From NCBI RefSeq assembly GCF_003063245.1, contig NZ_MUXE01000004.1:62001-126000 (forward strand): a stretch of 64,000 nt of DNA, written 5' to 3'. Source of the DNA: Arcobacter caeni (GTDB taxonomy: Bacteria > Campylobacterota > Campylobacteria > Campylobacterales > Arcobacteraceae). How positions within the stretch are numbered: the first letter of the stretch is position 1; each line of letters starts with the position of its first letter. The position numbers and the translations under genes are program-made. Shown in pieces: positions 1 to 8,786 of this stretch. The notes under the pieces were generated by a model. That model was not told the DNA's origin. It did no database searches and saw only the letters and a program-made list of their open reading frames with translations.

Positions 1-285
1 AATATTTTAAAAGGCAAAAGATTGTTAATTCAAAACTTAGCAATCATAGCTACATTTTTACTTATGGGAATGTGGAATGGTTTTACCTGGTATTTTATAT
101 TTAGTGGATTTTTATTTGGTATTTATTCAGCAATTCATAACATTTATGTGGTTTATGTAAAAAAAGGTGGATATGATTATTTTACGATTTTTCCAGATAT
201 TATATCTTTAAATTTAAAACGATTTTTGATGATAAACGGTGCTGTTTTAGCACTATACTTTTTTAGTGGGAGAGTTCCTATATGA
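1..285 (+). CDS. dltB: DltB-like MBOAT acyltransferase, C-terminal end only
   Basis: The frame is open from the window edge, so only about 94 C-terminal residues are visible. They contain hydrophobic segments around a G-M-W-N-G-F-T-W motif, typical of the C-terminal part of membrane-bound O-acyltransferases of the DltB type, which move D-alanyl groups across the membrane. The stop overlaps the dltA start (ATGA), so the two are translationally coupled. The assignment rests on the MBOAT motif plus the dltA neighbour. Another MBOAT protein is possible, but the pairing makes DltB most likely. Confidence 0.75.
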   Translation, partial: NILKGKRLLIQNLAIIATFLLMGMWNGFTWYFIFSGFLFGIYSAIHNIYVVYVKKGGYDYFTIFPDIISLNLKRFLMINGAVLALYFFSGRVPI

Positions 286-1718
286 GATTTGATTTAGAAT
301 TATTAGAGTTTGTTGAGTGCAACAAAGATTCGCAAAAAGTGGCTATTAGTGCTAGTGACAAAGATTTAACATGGAATGAATTTAAAGATGAAGTTGAGAA
401 ACTTAAACTTGAAATTTCAAAATATAATCTTCCAAAAGGTCATCCAGTAGTTATTTATGGGCATAAAGAAGCCAGTTTTATTGTAAGTATGACAGCTTGT
501 ATGAGTTTGGGATTACCATATATTCCCGTTGATACTATTTATCCAAAAGAAAGACTTAATAAAATAGTAAATATATTGAACTCTGCTCTTATAATTTATA
601 CTATTGAAAATAAGATGGAAGTTAATACAAATAATATAAATACAAGTTATCATTTAGATGATTCAATAATTTATATTATATTTACTTCAGGAAGTACAGG
701 TGAACCAAAAGGTGTTCAAATTACTAAAAATTCAATATTAGATTTTAAAGAGTGGTTAGAAACAGATTTTAAATTTAATAATAATTCAATTTTTATGAAT
801 CAAGCGCCTTTTAGTTTTGATTTATCAGTATATGAAGTAGTTGGATTTTTATTATTTGGTGGAACAATTATTTTAAATAGTAGAGAATTATTAGAAAATC
901 ACCTTGAATATTTCGAGCGATTAAAAAAATATAATTGTAATACTTGGGTTTCAACGCCTTCGTTTATTAGTAAATATTTACTTTCTGCTGAATTTGTTAG
1001 CAGTAATATAAAAACATTAAATAGCTTTTTATTTTGTGGAGAAGTCTTACCATCAGCTACGGTAAAAAGAATAAAAAATAATTTTCCTGATTCTAAAGTT
1101 CTTAATACTTATGGTCCAACAGAAGCTACTGTTGCAACAACTTTGATAGAAATTACTTCTGAAATAATCGATAAATATTCAAAAAGTTTACCAGTTGGTT
1201 ATGTAAAGAAAAATACAATAATAAATTTATTAGATAAAGATAGTGAAAATGTTGGAGAAATAGAAATAGTTGGTGATAATGTTTCTATTGGATATTTTAA
1301 AAATGAAGAGTTAAATGCTCAAAAATTTGAACCAAAATACGAAAAAAGAAGCTTTAGAACAGGTGATTTTGGATATTTTGAAGATAATATGTTGTTTTTT
1401 GCAAATAGAAAAGATGAGCTTATAAAACTTCATGGATTTAGAATTGAACTTGGAGAAATAGATAAAGAGTTTACTAATAATAAAGAAGTAAATGATGCTA
1501 TTACAATTCCTTTAAAAAGAGGAACAGAAGTTGTAAAATTAATTACTTTTATTATTTCAAATAAAGATATTAATATTAATACTTTAAAAGATGAAATATC
1601 AACGGTACTTCCATATTATATGGTGCCTTCTGATATAGTAAAATTAGAAAAATTTCCATATAATTCAAATCATAAAATTGATAAAAATGAATTAATTAAT
1701 ATATATAAAAGTTTATAA
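282..1718 (+). CDS. dltA: D-alanine--D-alanyl carrier protein ligase (DltA-like adenylation enzyme)
   Basis: A 478-residue ANL-superfamily adenylating enzyme. The phosphate-binding loop reads F-T-S-G-S-T-G-E-P-K-G near residue 135. Further motifs are N-T-Y-G-P-T-E-A-T, Y-R-T-G-D equivalent (F-R-T-G-D-F-G) and a C-terminal lysine in N-H-K-I-D-K. Members activate D-alanine with ATP and load it on the DltC carrier for envelope D-alanylation. Length is a little short of the usual 500 or so. It overlaps the DltB end by four bases. No DltC or DltD is visible downstream; they may lie before the window. A stand-alone amino acid adenylation enzyme for another pathway cannot be excluded. Confidence 0.8.
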   Translation: MRFDLELLEFVECNKDSQKVAISASDKDLTWNEFKDEVEKLKLEISKYNLPKGHPVVIYGHKEASFIVSMTACMSLGLPYIPVDTIYPKERLNKIVNILNSALIIYTIENKMEVNTNNINTSYHLDDSIIYIIFTSGSTGEPKGVQITKNSILDFKEWLETDFKFNNNSIFMNQAPFSFDLSVYEVVGFLLFGGTIILNSRELLENHLEYFERLKKYNCNTWVSTPSFISKYLLSAEFVSSNIKTLNSFLFCGEVLPSATVKRIKNNFPDSKVLNTYGPTEATVATTLIEITSEIIDKYSKSLPVGYVKKNTIINLLDKDSENVGEIEIVGDNVSIGYFKNEELNAQKFEPKYEKRSFRTGDFGYFEDNMLFFANRKDELIKLHGFRIELGEIDKEFTNNKEVNDAITIPLKRGTEVVKLITFIISNKDININTLKDEISTVLPYYMVPSDIVKLEKFPYNSNHKIDKNELINIYKSL

Positions 1719-1730
1719 AAAGGATTGATA

Positions 1731-2099
1731 GTGAGAAAAGTTGTATTAAAACCTAAAGAGATAAGAAAATTTAGTTTATATTGTCCTTTTACAAATGAAA
1801 AATTAGATAATGAAGATAACTCTTTTGAAATATATGAAGGTGCTGGAAAGTATTTATTTTCATTATGCGAAGATTGTTTATTTTATGATGTTGGAAATAA
1901 TGATGAACTTGAAAAAAACTGGGAAAATTCTGCTTATGAAACAGTTGAAAAGTTTGTTGAAAGTTATCCAGATAAAAATATTTTAATAATTGAAGTATTA
2001 ATTGCTAATGAAAGTTATTTTTATGGTTTTTTAAATGAAGATAATATTGAATTAAGTGATGAAGAAATTGAAAAAAGATTTATTAGAGAAAATAAATAA
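1731..2099 (+). CDS. hypothetical protein with paired cysteines
   Basis: A 122-residue acidic protein that I do not recognise. A GTG start at 1731 is preferred because AAAAAGGA at 1716-1723 lies about seven bases upstream; an in-frame TTG at 1725 would be too close. It has a C-P-F-T-N-E-K-L segment near residue 20 and C-E-D-C around residue 47, which could bind one metal ion. No signal peptide or membrane segment is apparent. It directly follows dltA on the same strand and probably shares its transcript. Function unknown. Confidence 0.6.
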   Translation: MRKVVLKPKEIRKFSLYCPFTNEKLDNEDNSFEIYEGAGKYLFSLCEDCLFYDVGNNDELEKNWENSAYETVEKFVESYPDKNILIIEVLIANESYFYGFLNEDNIELSDEEIEKRFIRENK

Positions 2100-2127
2100 T
2101 TTTTTGATTATTTGAATAAGTGATTTT

Positions 2128-3264
2128 ATGAAAAAAAGAGATTTATTTATAGTTATTTATTGCATTATAATTATTTTATCAGTTATGTATGCAACGCAAC
2201 CAATACAACCATTATTAGCAAAACAATTTAATATATCAATCATAAAAGCTTCTCAATTTACAGCAGTAATTATGCTTTTTTTAGCAATTTCTCCAATAAT
2301 ATATGGATATATTTTAGAAAAAGTAAATGTAAAAAAAATGCTTATAAATTCTTCTATTATTTTATTTATTACAAATATATTTTTAGGCTTATCTACAAGT
2401 TATGAGTTATTTTTATTTTTTAGAACTATTGAAGCTTTAGTAGTTCCAGCCATTCTTACTTCTTTGATGAGTATTTTGGCAAATATAGATAAAGAAAATA
2501 TAAAATTTAATATGTCTATTTATGTGGCATCTACTGTTTTTGGTGGTTTAGTTGGAAGAGTTTTTTCAGGATTTATAGCTACAAATTTATCTTACGAATT
2601 TGTATTTTATTCTTTATCTTTAGCTATTTTAGTTTCAATATATTTTATCTCGAAATTATCTTATGAAGGTGAAGCAACTATTGCAAAACCTAAAATTGCT
2701 GATGTAATAGAAATATTAAAAGATAAAAGATTTTTGGTAATATATTTTTTAATGTTTTGTGTATTTTTTGTATTTAGTGGTGTTCTAAATATTTTACCTT
2801 TTAGAGTAAAAGAGATTTCATCAAATGCCTCAGAATTTCAAATTTCATTGCTTTATTTAGGTTATGGAATGGGAATTTTAATCTCTTTAAATTCAAGTAA
2901 AATTATTAAATATTTTAAAAATGAACTAAATACAATTTTATTTGGTTTAATATTTTTTCTCTTTATAACAATATTTCTAGTTCAAGAAAATATAATCTTT
3001 ATATTTTTACTAATTTTTTTATTTTGTGTAGGAATGTTTACTGTTCACACTGTTAGTACCGGACTTGCAAATTCTATGAAAGAGTCTCAGAAATCTTTAA
3101 CTTCTGGAATGTATCTTAGTTTTTATTATTTAGGTGGAGCATTAGGTTCTTTTTTACCATCTATTATATATGAAAAGTTTGGTTGGAATGTAGTGATTTA
3201 TATGTTTTGTATGATTTTACTTATAACTTTTATTTTAGTTATAAGTAAAAGAAAGTTATTTTAA
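2128..3264 (+). CDS. major facilitator superfamily transporter
   Basis: A 378-residue, very hydrophobic protein with about 12 predicted membrane helices, consistent with an MFS efflux permease. The first helix is followed by Y-A-T-Q-P-I-Q-P-L-L, a feature of the YnfM-like subgroup of the drug:H+ antiporter families. The loop after helix 2 (G-Y-I-L-E-K-V-N-V-K-K) replaces the classic MFS motif A in a degenerate form. The substrate cannot be inferred. It is co-oriented with dltA and ends convergently with yaeQ, overlapping its end by four bases. Confidence 0.75.
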   Translation: MKKRDLFIVIYCIIIILSVMYATQPIQPLLAKQFNISIIKASQFTAVIMLFLAISPIIYGYILEKVNVKKMLINSSIILFITNIFLGLSTSYELFLFFRTIEALVVPAILTSLMSILANIDKENIKFNMSIYVASTVFGGLVGRVFSGFIATNLSYEFVFYSLSLAILVSIYFISKLSYEGEATIAKPKIADVIEILKDKRFLVIYFLMFCVFFVFSGVLNILPFRVKEISSNASEFQISLLYLGYGMGILISLNSSKIIKYFKNELNTILFGLIFFLFITIFLVQENIIFIFLLIFLFCVGMFTVHTVSTGLANSMKESQKSLTSGMYLSFYYLGGALGSFLPSIIYEKFGWNVVIYMFCMILLITFILVISKRKLF

Positions 3265-3791
3265 AATAGGATATTTTGAGTAATAATCATATCTTTATCA
3301 GAGCTAATTAAAGATAATTCACTATCACTAATATTACATTGTAAGTTCATACTTCTTTGCATTAACTCTTCAATATCTTCATCCATATTTAAATTAATAA
3401 TAGATAAATTTTTAAATCTACTAAGATTATTCTCAATTTTTTTAAACCAAGGTAATGCCATATTTTCTTGATATGTATAAATTATAACTTTTTCAGATCT
3501 ACCACAAGCTTTTTTGATTCGTTTTTCGTCTGGTTGACCTAACTCTATCCATAATTTTATATCACCACCAAAATCTTTTTCCCATAAATCAGGTTCATCA
3601 TCTTCTGCAATACCCTTGCAAAATGTTAATTCTTCATTTGCATTTAAAATAAATGCAACAATTCGCGCCATTAATCTCAATTCAGTTTCGCTTGGATGTA
3701 AAGCAAGAGTGAGATTGTGTTCGTTGTAGTAGTTTGTATCCATATTTGCAATATTTAAAAATGCTTTGTGGATTGTGGATTTAGTTGCCAT
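3261..3791 (-). CDS. yaeQ: YaeQ family protein
   Basis: A 176-residue protein matching the YaeQ family along its length: the M-A-x-K-x-T-I-x-K-A start, H-P-S-E-T near residue 32, G-I-A-E-D-D-E-P-D-L-W around residue 60, and W-I-E-L-G-Q-P-D. YaeQ folds like a PD-(D/E)xK nuclease, but its cellular role is unclear; it was first linked to suppression of RfaH loss. A good ribosome site (AAGGA) lies eight bases before the ATG. It follows the DUF1003 gene on the same strand and is likely co-transcribed with it. Confidence 0.85.
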   Translation of the reverse strand: MATKSTIHKAFLNIANMDTNYYNEHNLTLALHPSETELRLMARIVAFILNANEELTFCKGIAEDDEPDLWEKDFGGDIKLWIELGQPDEKRIKKACGRSEKVIIYTYQENMALPWFKKIENNLSRFKNLSIINLNMDEDIEELMQRSMNLQCNISDSELSLISSDKDMIITQNILF

Positions 3792-3799
3792 TTGATTCC

Positions 3800-4495
3800 T
3801 TATTTTGCTTTTCGTCGTAATTCTTCTAAAAGATCAATTTGAATTTCTTGGATTTGAGCCAATCTTTCCCATTGATGTGAAAGAAGATGATCCATTTTTT
3901 CATGAAGTTGTCTTATTTCTAGTTCTGCTTTTAAATTAACTTGATAATCATATTGAGATCTTAATCTATCTTTTGCTTCTTGTCTATTTTGACTCATCAT
4001 AATTATTGGTGCTTGAATAGCAGCAAGGCAAGAAAGTAATAAATTTAATAAAATAAAAGGATATGGATCTACTGGTTTCCAAAATATAACAGTGGCATTT
4101 ACGCCTATCCAAATAATTAAAAATAATGCAAAAAATCCCATAAACATCCAACTTCCGCCAAAAGTTGCAATTTTATCAGCAATTCGTTCACCTGTTGACC
4201 ATTCGTGATCTAATGTTGTATCTGATGTTATTGAGATAAGTTCATGTTCTTTCATAGTTTCTAATACTTGTTGTTCAAGTGTAGTTAATTCACCCTTTTC
4301 TGATTCAAGGATGGAATGAATATATTTATTTTGATAAAGATGTAAATCATTTCTACAGATTTCTGATGATTCATCCCAAGTTAAAATGTCTTTTTGTATA
4401 AGTTTATAAATTCCCTCGCGAATAATTCCAGCATTTATCATCTCAGTACTTTTAAAATTTTTTTGACAAACAGAACATTTATGTAATTTTTCCAA
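3800..4495 (-). CDS. DUF1003 domain membrane protein
   Basis: 231 residues. The N-terminus has a C-x2-C zinc-like pair (C-S-V-C) and a second C before residue 50. It is followed by two membrane helices (about residues 113-135 and 142-165) separated by a short K-P-V-D-P-Y-P-F-I-L-L-N loop, the signature of DUF1003. The C-terminus is a charged, probably coiled-coil tail. It starts at TTG with AAAAGGG five bases upstream. Family function is unknown. It is likely co-transcribed with yaeQ, nine bases downstream. Confidence 0.8.
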   Translation of the reverse strand: MEKLHKCSVCQKNFKSTEMINAGIIREGIYKLIQKDILTWDESSEICRNDLHLYQNKYIHSILESEKGELTTLEQQVLETMKEHELISITSDTTLDHEWSTGERIADKIATFGGSWMFMGFFALFLIIWIGVNATVIFWKPVDPYPFILLNLLLSCLAAIQAPIIMMSQNRQEAKDRLRSQYDYQVNLKAELEIRQLHEKMDHLLSHQWERLAQIQEIQIDLLEELRRKAK

Positions 4496-4657
4496 AGTTA
4501 CCCTTTTCTCGCATTCGTTTTAGAATTCGTATAGTAACTAAGATTTATAAAAAAAATAGATTGATTTAAAAATAAATTGTTTTATTGATTTTTTTGTAGT
4601 TACAAAGCTGTTGTAATGGTATTATTACCTCCCAATTTATGGGGATTGTGGGTGTAT

Positions 4658-5046
4658 TGGTGGAGAAGACGGGAGTCGAACCCGTGTCTTAAAATGCTTG
4701 ACCTTAGTATCTATACATGCTTTTTTAATTGTTCGATTTAATTTTAGAAAAGTACAATTAAACTTTAATAAAACTGTCTTTTATGCGTTAGTCTTAACTT
4801 AAAAGATAATGATTAAGATATATCTGTTTGTTTGTTATACTTCGAATCCTACTCTAACAGAATAATCTGTAGGTGAAGCAACACCCGCCTCTATTCAGAG
4901 AGCTGGGGTAGAGCAATTAAGCTGCTACCCTTTGAGGTGCGTAATTTGTATTGTTTGCATTTAAACATTTTTGAGCCTTTTAACGATATGCTCATACCGA
5001 CATGCAACTAAAACCGAAACACTCCAATCGAAGCCAGGACTTCCCC
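4658..5046 (-). ncRNA. ssrA: transfer-messenger RNA (tmRNA)
   Basis: The 5' end GGGGAAGTCC and the 3' end CTTCTCCACCA pair as an alanine-type acceptor stem with one G-U. A T-arm-like GGTTCGACTCC lies just before the 3' end. The tag reading frame runs on the minus strand from the GCA resume codon at 4958-4956 to the TAA at 4919-4917 and encodes ANNTNYAPQRVAA. tmRNA with SmpB rescues stalled ribosomes and marks the product for proteolysis. CCA is encoded. The length of 389 nt is normal. The tag ends V-A-A rather than the more usual L-A-A or K-A-A. Confidence 0.95.
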
Positions 5047-5194
5047 ATAACTCGAAAAGGAAGTTTACATAAGCAATTATTAAAACTATGTTAATTGTAA
5101 TCAAATTGTTACTAAATGGTAATTTATAGTTATTTTATCCGTTCTTATATTTAAAAATAGTACAATAATATATAAAAATATATCGGAGTGAATA

Positions 5195-6388
5195 ATGAGC
5201 AAAAAAGGTATTTTAATTATCGGAGCAGGTGGAGTTAGTCGAGTTGCAACTGTTAAAAGTGCAATGAATATGGACACTTTTGAAAAGATTACATTGGCAT
5301 CAAGAACAGTTTCAAAATGTGAATCTATCGCTGCTGATATTTTAAAAAATCAAGGTGTAAAAATAGATGTAGCATCTGTTGATGCTGATAATGTTGATGA
5401 ATTAGTAAAATTAATTCAAAAAGTAAATCCAAAAATGGTTTTAAATGTAGCGTTACCTTATCAAGATTTAACAATTATGGACGCTTGTACTAAATGTGGA
5501 GTTGATTATGTAGATACTGCAAACTACGAACATCCAGATGAAGCGAAATTTGAATACAAAGAACAATGGGCTAGAGATAATAAGTTCAAAGAAGCTGGAA
5601 TCATGGGACTTTTAGGTTCAGGTTTTGATCCAGGTGTTACGGGAGTATTTTGTGCTTATGCTCAACAAAACTTATTTGATGAAATTCACACTATAGATAT
5701 TATGGATTGTAATGCAGGTGATCATGGTTACAAATTTGCAACTAACTTTAATCCAGAAATTAACTTAAGAGAAGTATCTGCAAATGGTAGATATTGGGAA
5801 AATGGTGCTTGGATTGAAACTACACCACTCGAAATCAGAGTTGATCATGATTATCCAGAAATTGGTGTAAAAGCTTCGTATCTTTTATATCATGAAGAGT
5901 TAGAATCACTTGTTAAAAATATCAAAGGTTTAAAAAGAATTAGATTTTTTATGACATTTGGAGATTCTTATATTCAACATATGAATTGTTTACAAAATGT
6001 TGGAATGTTAGGAATAGAGCCAGTTATGCATAAAGGTGTGATGATTACACCAATTGAATTTTTAACTACACTTTTACCAGATCCAGGAAGTTTAGGACCA
6101 AGAACTGTTGGACAAACAAATATTGGATGTATTATTGAAGGTATCAAAGATGGAAAACCAAGAAAAGTTTACATCTACAATGTTTGTGATCATCAAGAGT
6201 GTTATAAAGAAACAGGAGCACAAGCTGTAAGTTACACAACAGGAGTTCCTGCGATGATTGGTTCTAAATTACTTTATAAAGGTATTTGGAAAAATAAAGG
6301 TGTGTTTAATATAGAAGAGTTTGATGCAAAACCATTTATGGATGAGTTAATGACTCAAGGTTTACCTTGGAAAATTCTAGAATTATAA
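5195..6388 (+). CDS. carboxynorspermidine/carboxyspermidine dehydrogenase (saccharopine dehydrogenase family)
   Basis: A 397-residue saccharopine-dehydrogenase-family enzyme. The NADPH-binding loop is I-I-G-A-G-G-V-S at residues 8-15, followed by an A-S-R-T motif. The middle carries G-S-G-F-D-P-G-V-T-G, typical of the carboxynorspermidine synthase branch. It reductively condenses putrescine (or diaminopropane) with aspartate semialdehyde to give carboxyspermidine, the alternative spermidine route known from Campylobacter. The decarboxylase for the next step lies about 300 bases downstream, which fixes the assignment. The SD is CGGAG. Confidence 0.9.
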   Translation: MSKKGILIIGAGGVSRVATVKSAMNMDTFEKITLASRTVSKCESIAADILKNQGVKIDVASVDADNVDELVKLIQKVNPKMVLNVALPYQDLTIMDACTKCGVDYVDTANYEHPDEAKFEYKEQWARDNKFKEAGIMGLLGSGFDPGVTGVFCAYAQQNLFDEIHTIDIMDCNAGDHGYKFATNFNPEINLREVSANGRYWENGAWIETTPLEIRVDHDYPEIGVKASYLLYHEELESLVKNIKGLKRIRFFMTFGDSYIQHMNCLQNVGMLGIEPVMHKGVMITPIEFLTTLLPDPGSLGPRTVGQTNIGCIIEGIKDGKPRKVYIYNVCDHQECYKETGAQAVSYTTGVPAMIGSKLLYKGIWKNKGVFNIEEFDAKPFMDELMTQGLPWKILEL

Positions 6389-6426
6389 ATTAATTCTTTT
6401 TTCCATACTCAGCGTTGGAATAGAAG

Positions 6427-6468
6427 ATTTTACAAACTCATTTACCAATGTAAACTCCTTTGTAAAAT
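6427..6468 (+). other. two-tier inverted repeat before the rubredoxin gene
   Basis: Outer arms ATTTTACAAA (6427-6436) and TTTGTAAAAT (6459-6468) are perfect complements. Inside them TTTAC (6441-6445) and GTAAA (6450-6454) form a second stem around CAAT, with symmetrical four-base internal loops CTCA and CTCC. No long T run follows on the plus strand, so it is not a textbook terminator. It could be an attenuator or mRNA-end structure for the dehydrogenase gene, or a dyad operator. Function unproven. Confidence 0.5.
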
Positions 6469-6528
6469 TTCTCTTTCGCTTTGATTATGAAAAAATCTCT
6501 TAATTTAAACAGTAATAAGGAGTTTATT

Positions 6529-6693
6529 ATGAAAAAATATATTTGTACAATATGTGACTATATTTATGACCCAGAAATAGGTGATCCTGATTCTGGAATT
6601 GTTGCAGGAACTGCTTTTGAAGATTTACCGCAAGATTGGGAATGCCCTGATTGTGGTGTAAGCAAAGAGGATTTTGTAGCACTTGAAGACTAA
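6529..6693 (+). CDS. rubredoxin
   Basis: A 54-residue rubredoxin with the two canonical iron-binding knuckles C-T-I-C-D and C-P-D-C-G at each end and the conserved Y-D-P-x-x-G-D-P-x-x-G-I segment between. It is a small cytoplasmic one-electron carrier. The start at 6529 is chosen because AAGGAG lies about seven bases upstream; an in-frame upstream TTG would add a non-homologous 16-residue extension. It sits between the two spermidine genes and its end overlaps the start of the decarboxylase. The functional reason for that placement is not obvious. Confidence 0.93.
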   Translation: MKKYICTICDYIYDPEIGDPDSGIVAGTAFEDLPQDWECPDCGVSKEDFVALED

Positions 6694-7831
6694 TAATTTA
6701 ACAGTAGATAGTTTTGAAAAACTACCAAGTCCAAGTTATGTTTGTGAAGAAAAACTTTTAGAAAAGAATTTAATTCTTTTAAAAAGAATTCAAGATGAAG
6801 CTGATGTGAGTATTCTTTTAGCACTAAAAGGTTTTGCTCTTTGGTCAACTTTTGATTTATGCAAAAAATACTTAAAAGGTTGTTGTGCATCAGGACTTCA
6901 TGAAGCAATTTTGGCAAAAGAGGAGTTTGGTGGAGAAGTTCACACATATTCTGCTGCTTTTAAAGATGATGAAATTGATGAGATTATTTCTTTATCAAAT
7001 CATTTAGTTTTTAATTCTTTTAATCAAGTAAAAAGATTTAAAGATAAAGCTTATGGAAAAGTTTCTTTAGGAATTAGATTAAATCCTGAATACTCAAGTG
7101 TTGAAGTTGATTTATATAATCCTTGCGCACCATTTTCAAGAATGGGAACAACAAAAGCAAATTTTGATGAATCTCAGCTTGAATTTTTAGATGGTTTTCA
7201 CTTCCATGCTTTATGTGAACAAAATGTTGATGCACTTGAGGGTGCGTTAGCAGCTTTTGAAAAGAATTTTTCACAATATTTTGACAAACTAAAATGGGTA
7301 AATTTTGGTGGTGGACATCATATTACTAGAGCTGATTATGATGTTGAGGGATTAATCAAACTTTTAAAAGATTTTAAAGCAAGATACCCACACCTAAAAG
7401 TTTATTTAGAACCTGGTGAAGCGATTGGTTGGCAAACTGGTTACTTAGTGGGAACTGTGCTTGATGTAATTAATAATGGTATGGATTTAGTTATTTTAGA
7501 TACATCAGCAGAAGCTCATATGCCAGATACTTTAGCGATGCCATATCGAGCGATGATTAGAAATTCTGGAGTTGCAGGAGAAAAAAAACATACATATAGA
7601 CTTGGTGGAAATACTTGTTTAGCTGGAGATATTATTGGTGATTACTCTTTTGATAAGCCTTTAGAAGTTGGAGATAAAGTTATTTTTGAAGATATGATTC
7701 ATTATACGATGGTTAAAACAACTACTTTTAATGGAATAAAATTACCATCAATTGTTATTAAACATAATGAAGAGTATTATGAAATTGTAAAAAACTTTGG
7801 TTATAATGATTATAAAATGAGACTTTCATAG
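6683..7831 (+). CDS. nspC: carboxynorspermidine/carboxyspermidine decarboxylase
   Basis: A 382-residue PLP-dependent alanine-racemase-fold decarboxylase. The PLP lysine is in L-A-L-K-G-F near residue 49. G-G-G-H-H-I-T near residue 210 and E-P-G-E-A near residue 243 are the phosphate-binding and dimer-interface motifs of the family. It decarboxylates carboxyspermidine to spermidine, completing the pathway started at 5195. The only sensible start is TTG at 6683, which overlaps the rubredoxin stop and has a distant AGAGG. Confidence in function is high, in the exact start moderate. Confidence 0.9.
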   Translation: MKTNNLTVDSFEKLPSPSYVCEEKLLEKNLILLKRIQDEADVSILLALKGFALWSTFDLCKKYLKGCCASGLHEAILAKEEFGGEVHTYSAAFKDDEIDEIISLSNHLVFNSFNQVKRFKDKAYGKVSLGIRLNPEYSSVEVDLYNPCAPFSRMGTTKANFDESQLEFLDGFHFHALCEQNVDALEGALAAFEKNFSQYFDKLKWVNFGGGHHITRADYDVEGLIKLLKDFKARYPHLKVYLEPGEAIGWQTGYLVGTVLDVINNGMDLVILDTSAEAHMPDTLAMPYRAMIRNSGVAGEKKHTYRLGGNTCLAGDIIGDYSFDKPLEVGDKVIFEDMIHYTMVKTTTFNGIKLPSIVIKHNEEYYEIVKNFGYNDYKMRLS

Positions 7832-7840
7832 GAGATTTGA

Positions 7841-8785
7841 ATGATGGGGCAAGAAAGAAATATTATAGATAATGAATTTTCAGATATGGAAGTTATTGAT
7901 ACAAAAGAGTCTGTAAAACATGATTATAAAGATAAAAGTAGAGAAAAAGAAGATCTAGAAAAAAAAGTAGAAAATGGGATTAAAAAAGTTCAGATTTGGG
8001 TTAGAGAAGAAACTTTAGAATATGAAAAAGAGTTAACTAAACTTCAAATTGAACTTTTAAAACTTCAAAATCATGTAAAAGAAAAAGGACTTAAAGTTTT
8101 AATGATTTTTGAAGGTCGTGATGCTGCTGGAAAAGGTGGAACTATTAAAAGAATTACAGAACACCTAAATCCAAGGGGTGCAAGAGTTGTAGCTTTGGAA
8201 AAACCAAGTGATATTGAAAAAACACAGTGGTATTTTCAAAGATATACTCAATATCTTCCAAGTGCTGGAGAAATAGTTTTATTTGATAGATCTTGGTATA
8301 ACAGAGCAGGAGTTGAGCCTGTTATGGGATTTTGTTCAACGGAAGATCATCATGAATTTTTAAGAGAAGTTCCTGAATTTGAAAAAATGTTGGCAAAATC
8401 GAATATTGTTTTATTAAAATATTATTTCTCAGTTTCAAAAAAAGAACAAGCAAGACGATTTAAAAAAAGAGAAATAGACCCTTTAAAACAATATAAACTT
8501 TCACCTGTTGATAAAGAATCTCAGAATTTATGGGATAAATACACAATAGCTAAATTTTCTATGTTAATGGCTTCAAATACAGATCTTGCCCCATGGACTG
8601 TTATTAAAAGTGATAATAAGAAAAAAGCTAGATTAAATTGTATTAGACATATATTGTCTAATATTGAATATAAAAATAAAAATAAAGAAAAAGACTTTTT
8701 TAAAATAGATAAAAAGATATTAATAAGTGGTACAACAGAGATTGAGAATATGGAACAGGATATTAAATTAGCGAGGTTATCTTAA
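7841..8785 (+). CDS. ppk2: polyphosphate kinase 2 (PPK2)
   Basis: A 314-residue PPK2-family kinase. Walker A is E-G-R-D-A-A-G-K-G-G (residues 91-100), Walker B-like F-D-R-S-W-Y-N-R-A-G around 148-157, and the lid motif R-R-F-x-x-R near residue 205. Enzymes of this family transfer phosphate between polyphosphate and nucleotides. The first 80 residues are a charged, mostly helical extension. AGGAG precedes the ATG. It follows nspC closely and is followed two bases later by a second PPK2 gene. Confidence 0.9.
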   Translation: MMGQERNIIDNEFSDMEVIDTKESVKHDYKDKSREKEDLEKKVENGIKKVQIWVREETLEYEKELTKLQIELLKLQNHVKEKGLKVLMIFEGRDAAGKGGTIKRITEHLNPRGARVVALEKPSDIEKTQWYFQRYTQYLPSAGEIVLFDRSWYNRAGVEPVMGFCSTEDHHEFLREVPEFEKMLAKSNIVLLKYYFSVSKKEQARRFKKREIDPLKQYKLSPVDKESQNLWDKYTIAKFSMLMASNTDLAPWTVIKSDNKKKARLNCIRHILSNIEYKNKNKEKDFFKIDKKILISGTTEIENMEQDIKLARLS

Positions 8786-8786
8786 A

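Noticed and set aside
4594-4616. TTACAA/TTGTAA hairpin as the tmRNA terminator
   Set aside because: On the minus strand it is followed by an A run rather than a T run, so it is not a convincing intrinsic terminator.
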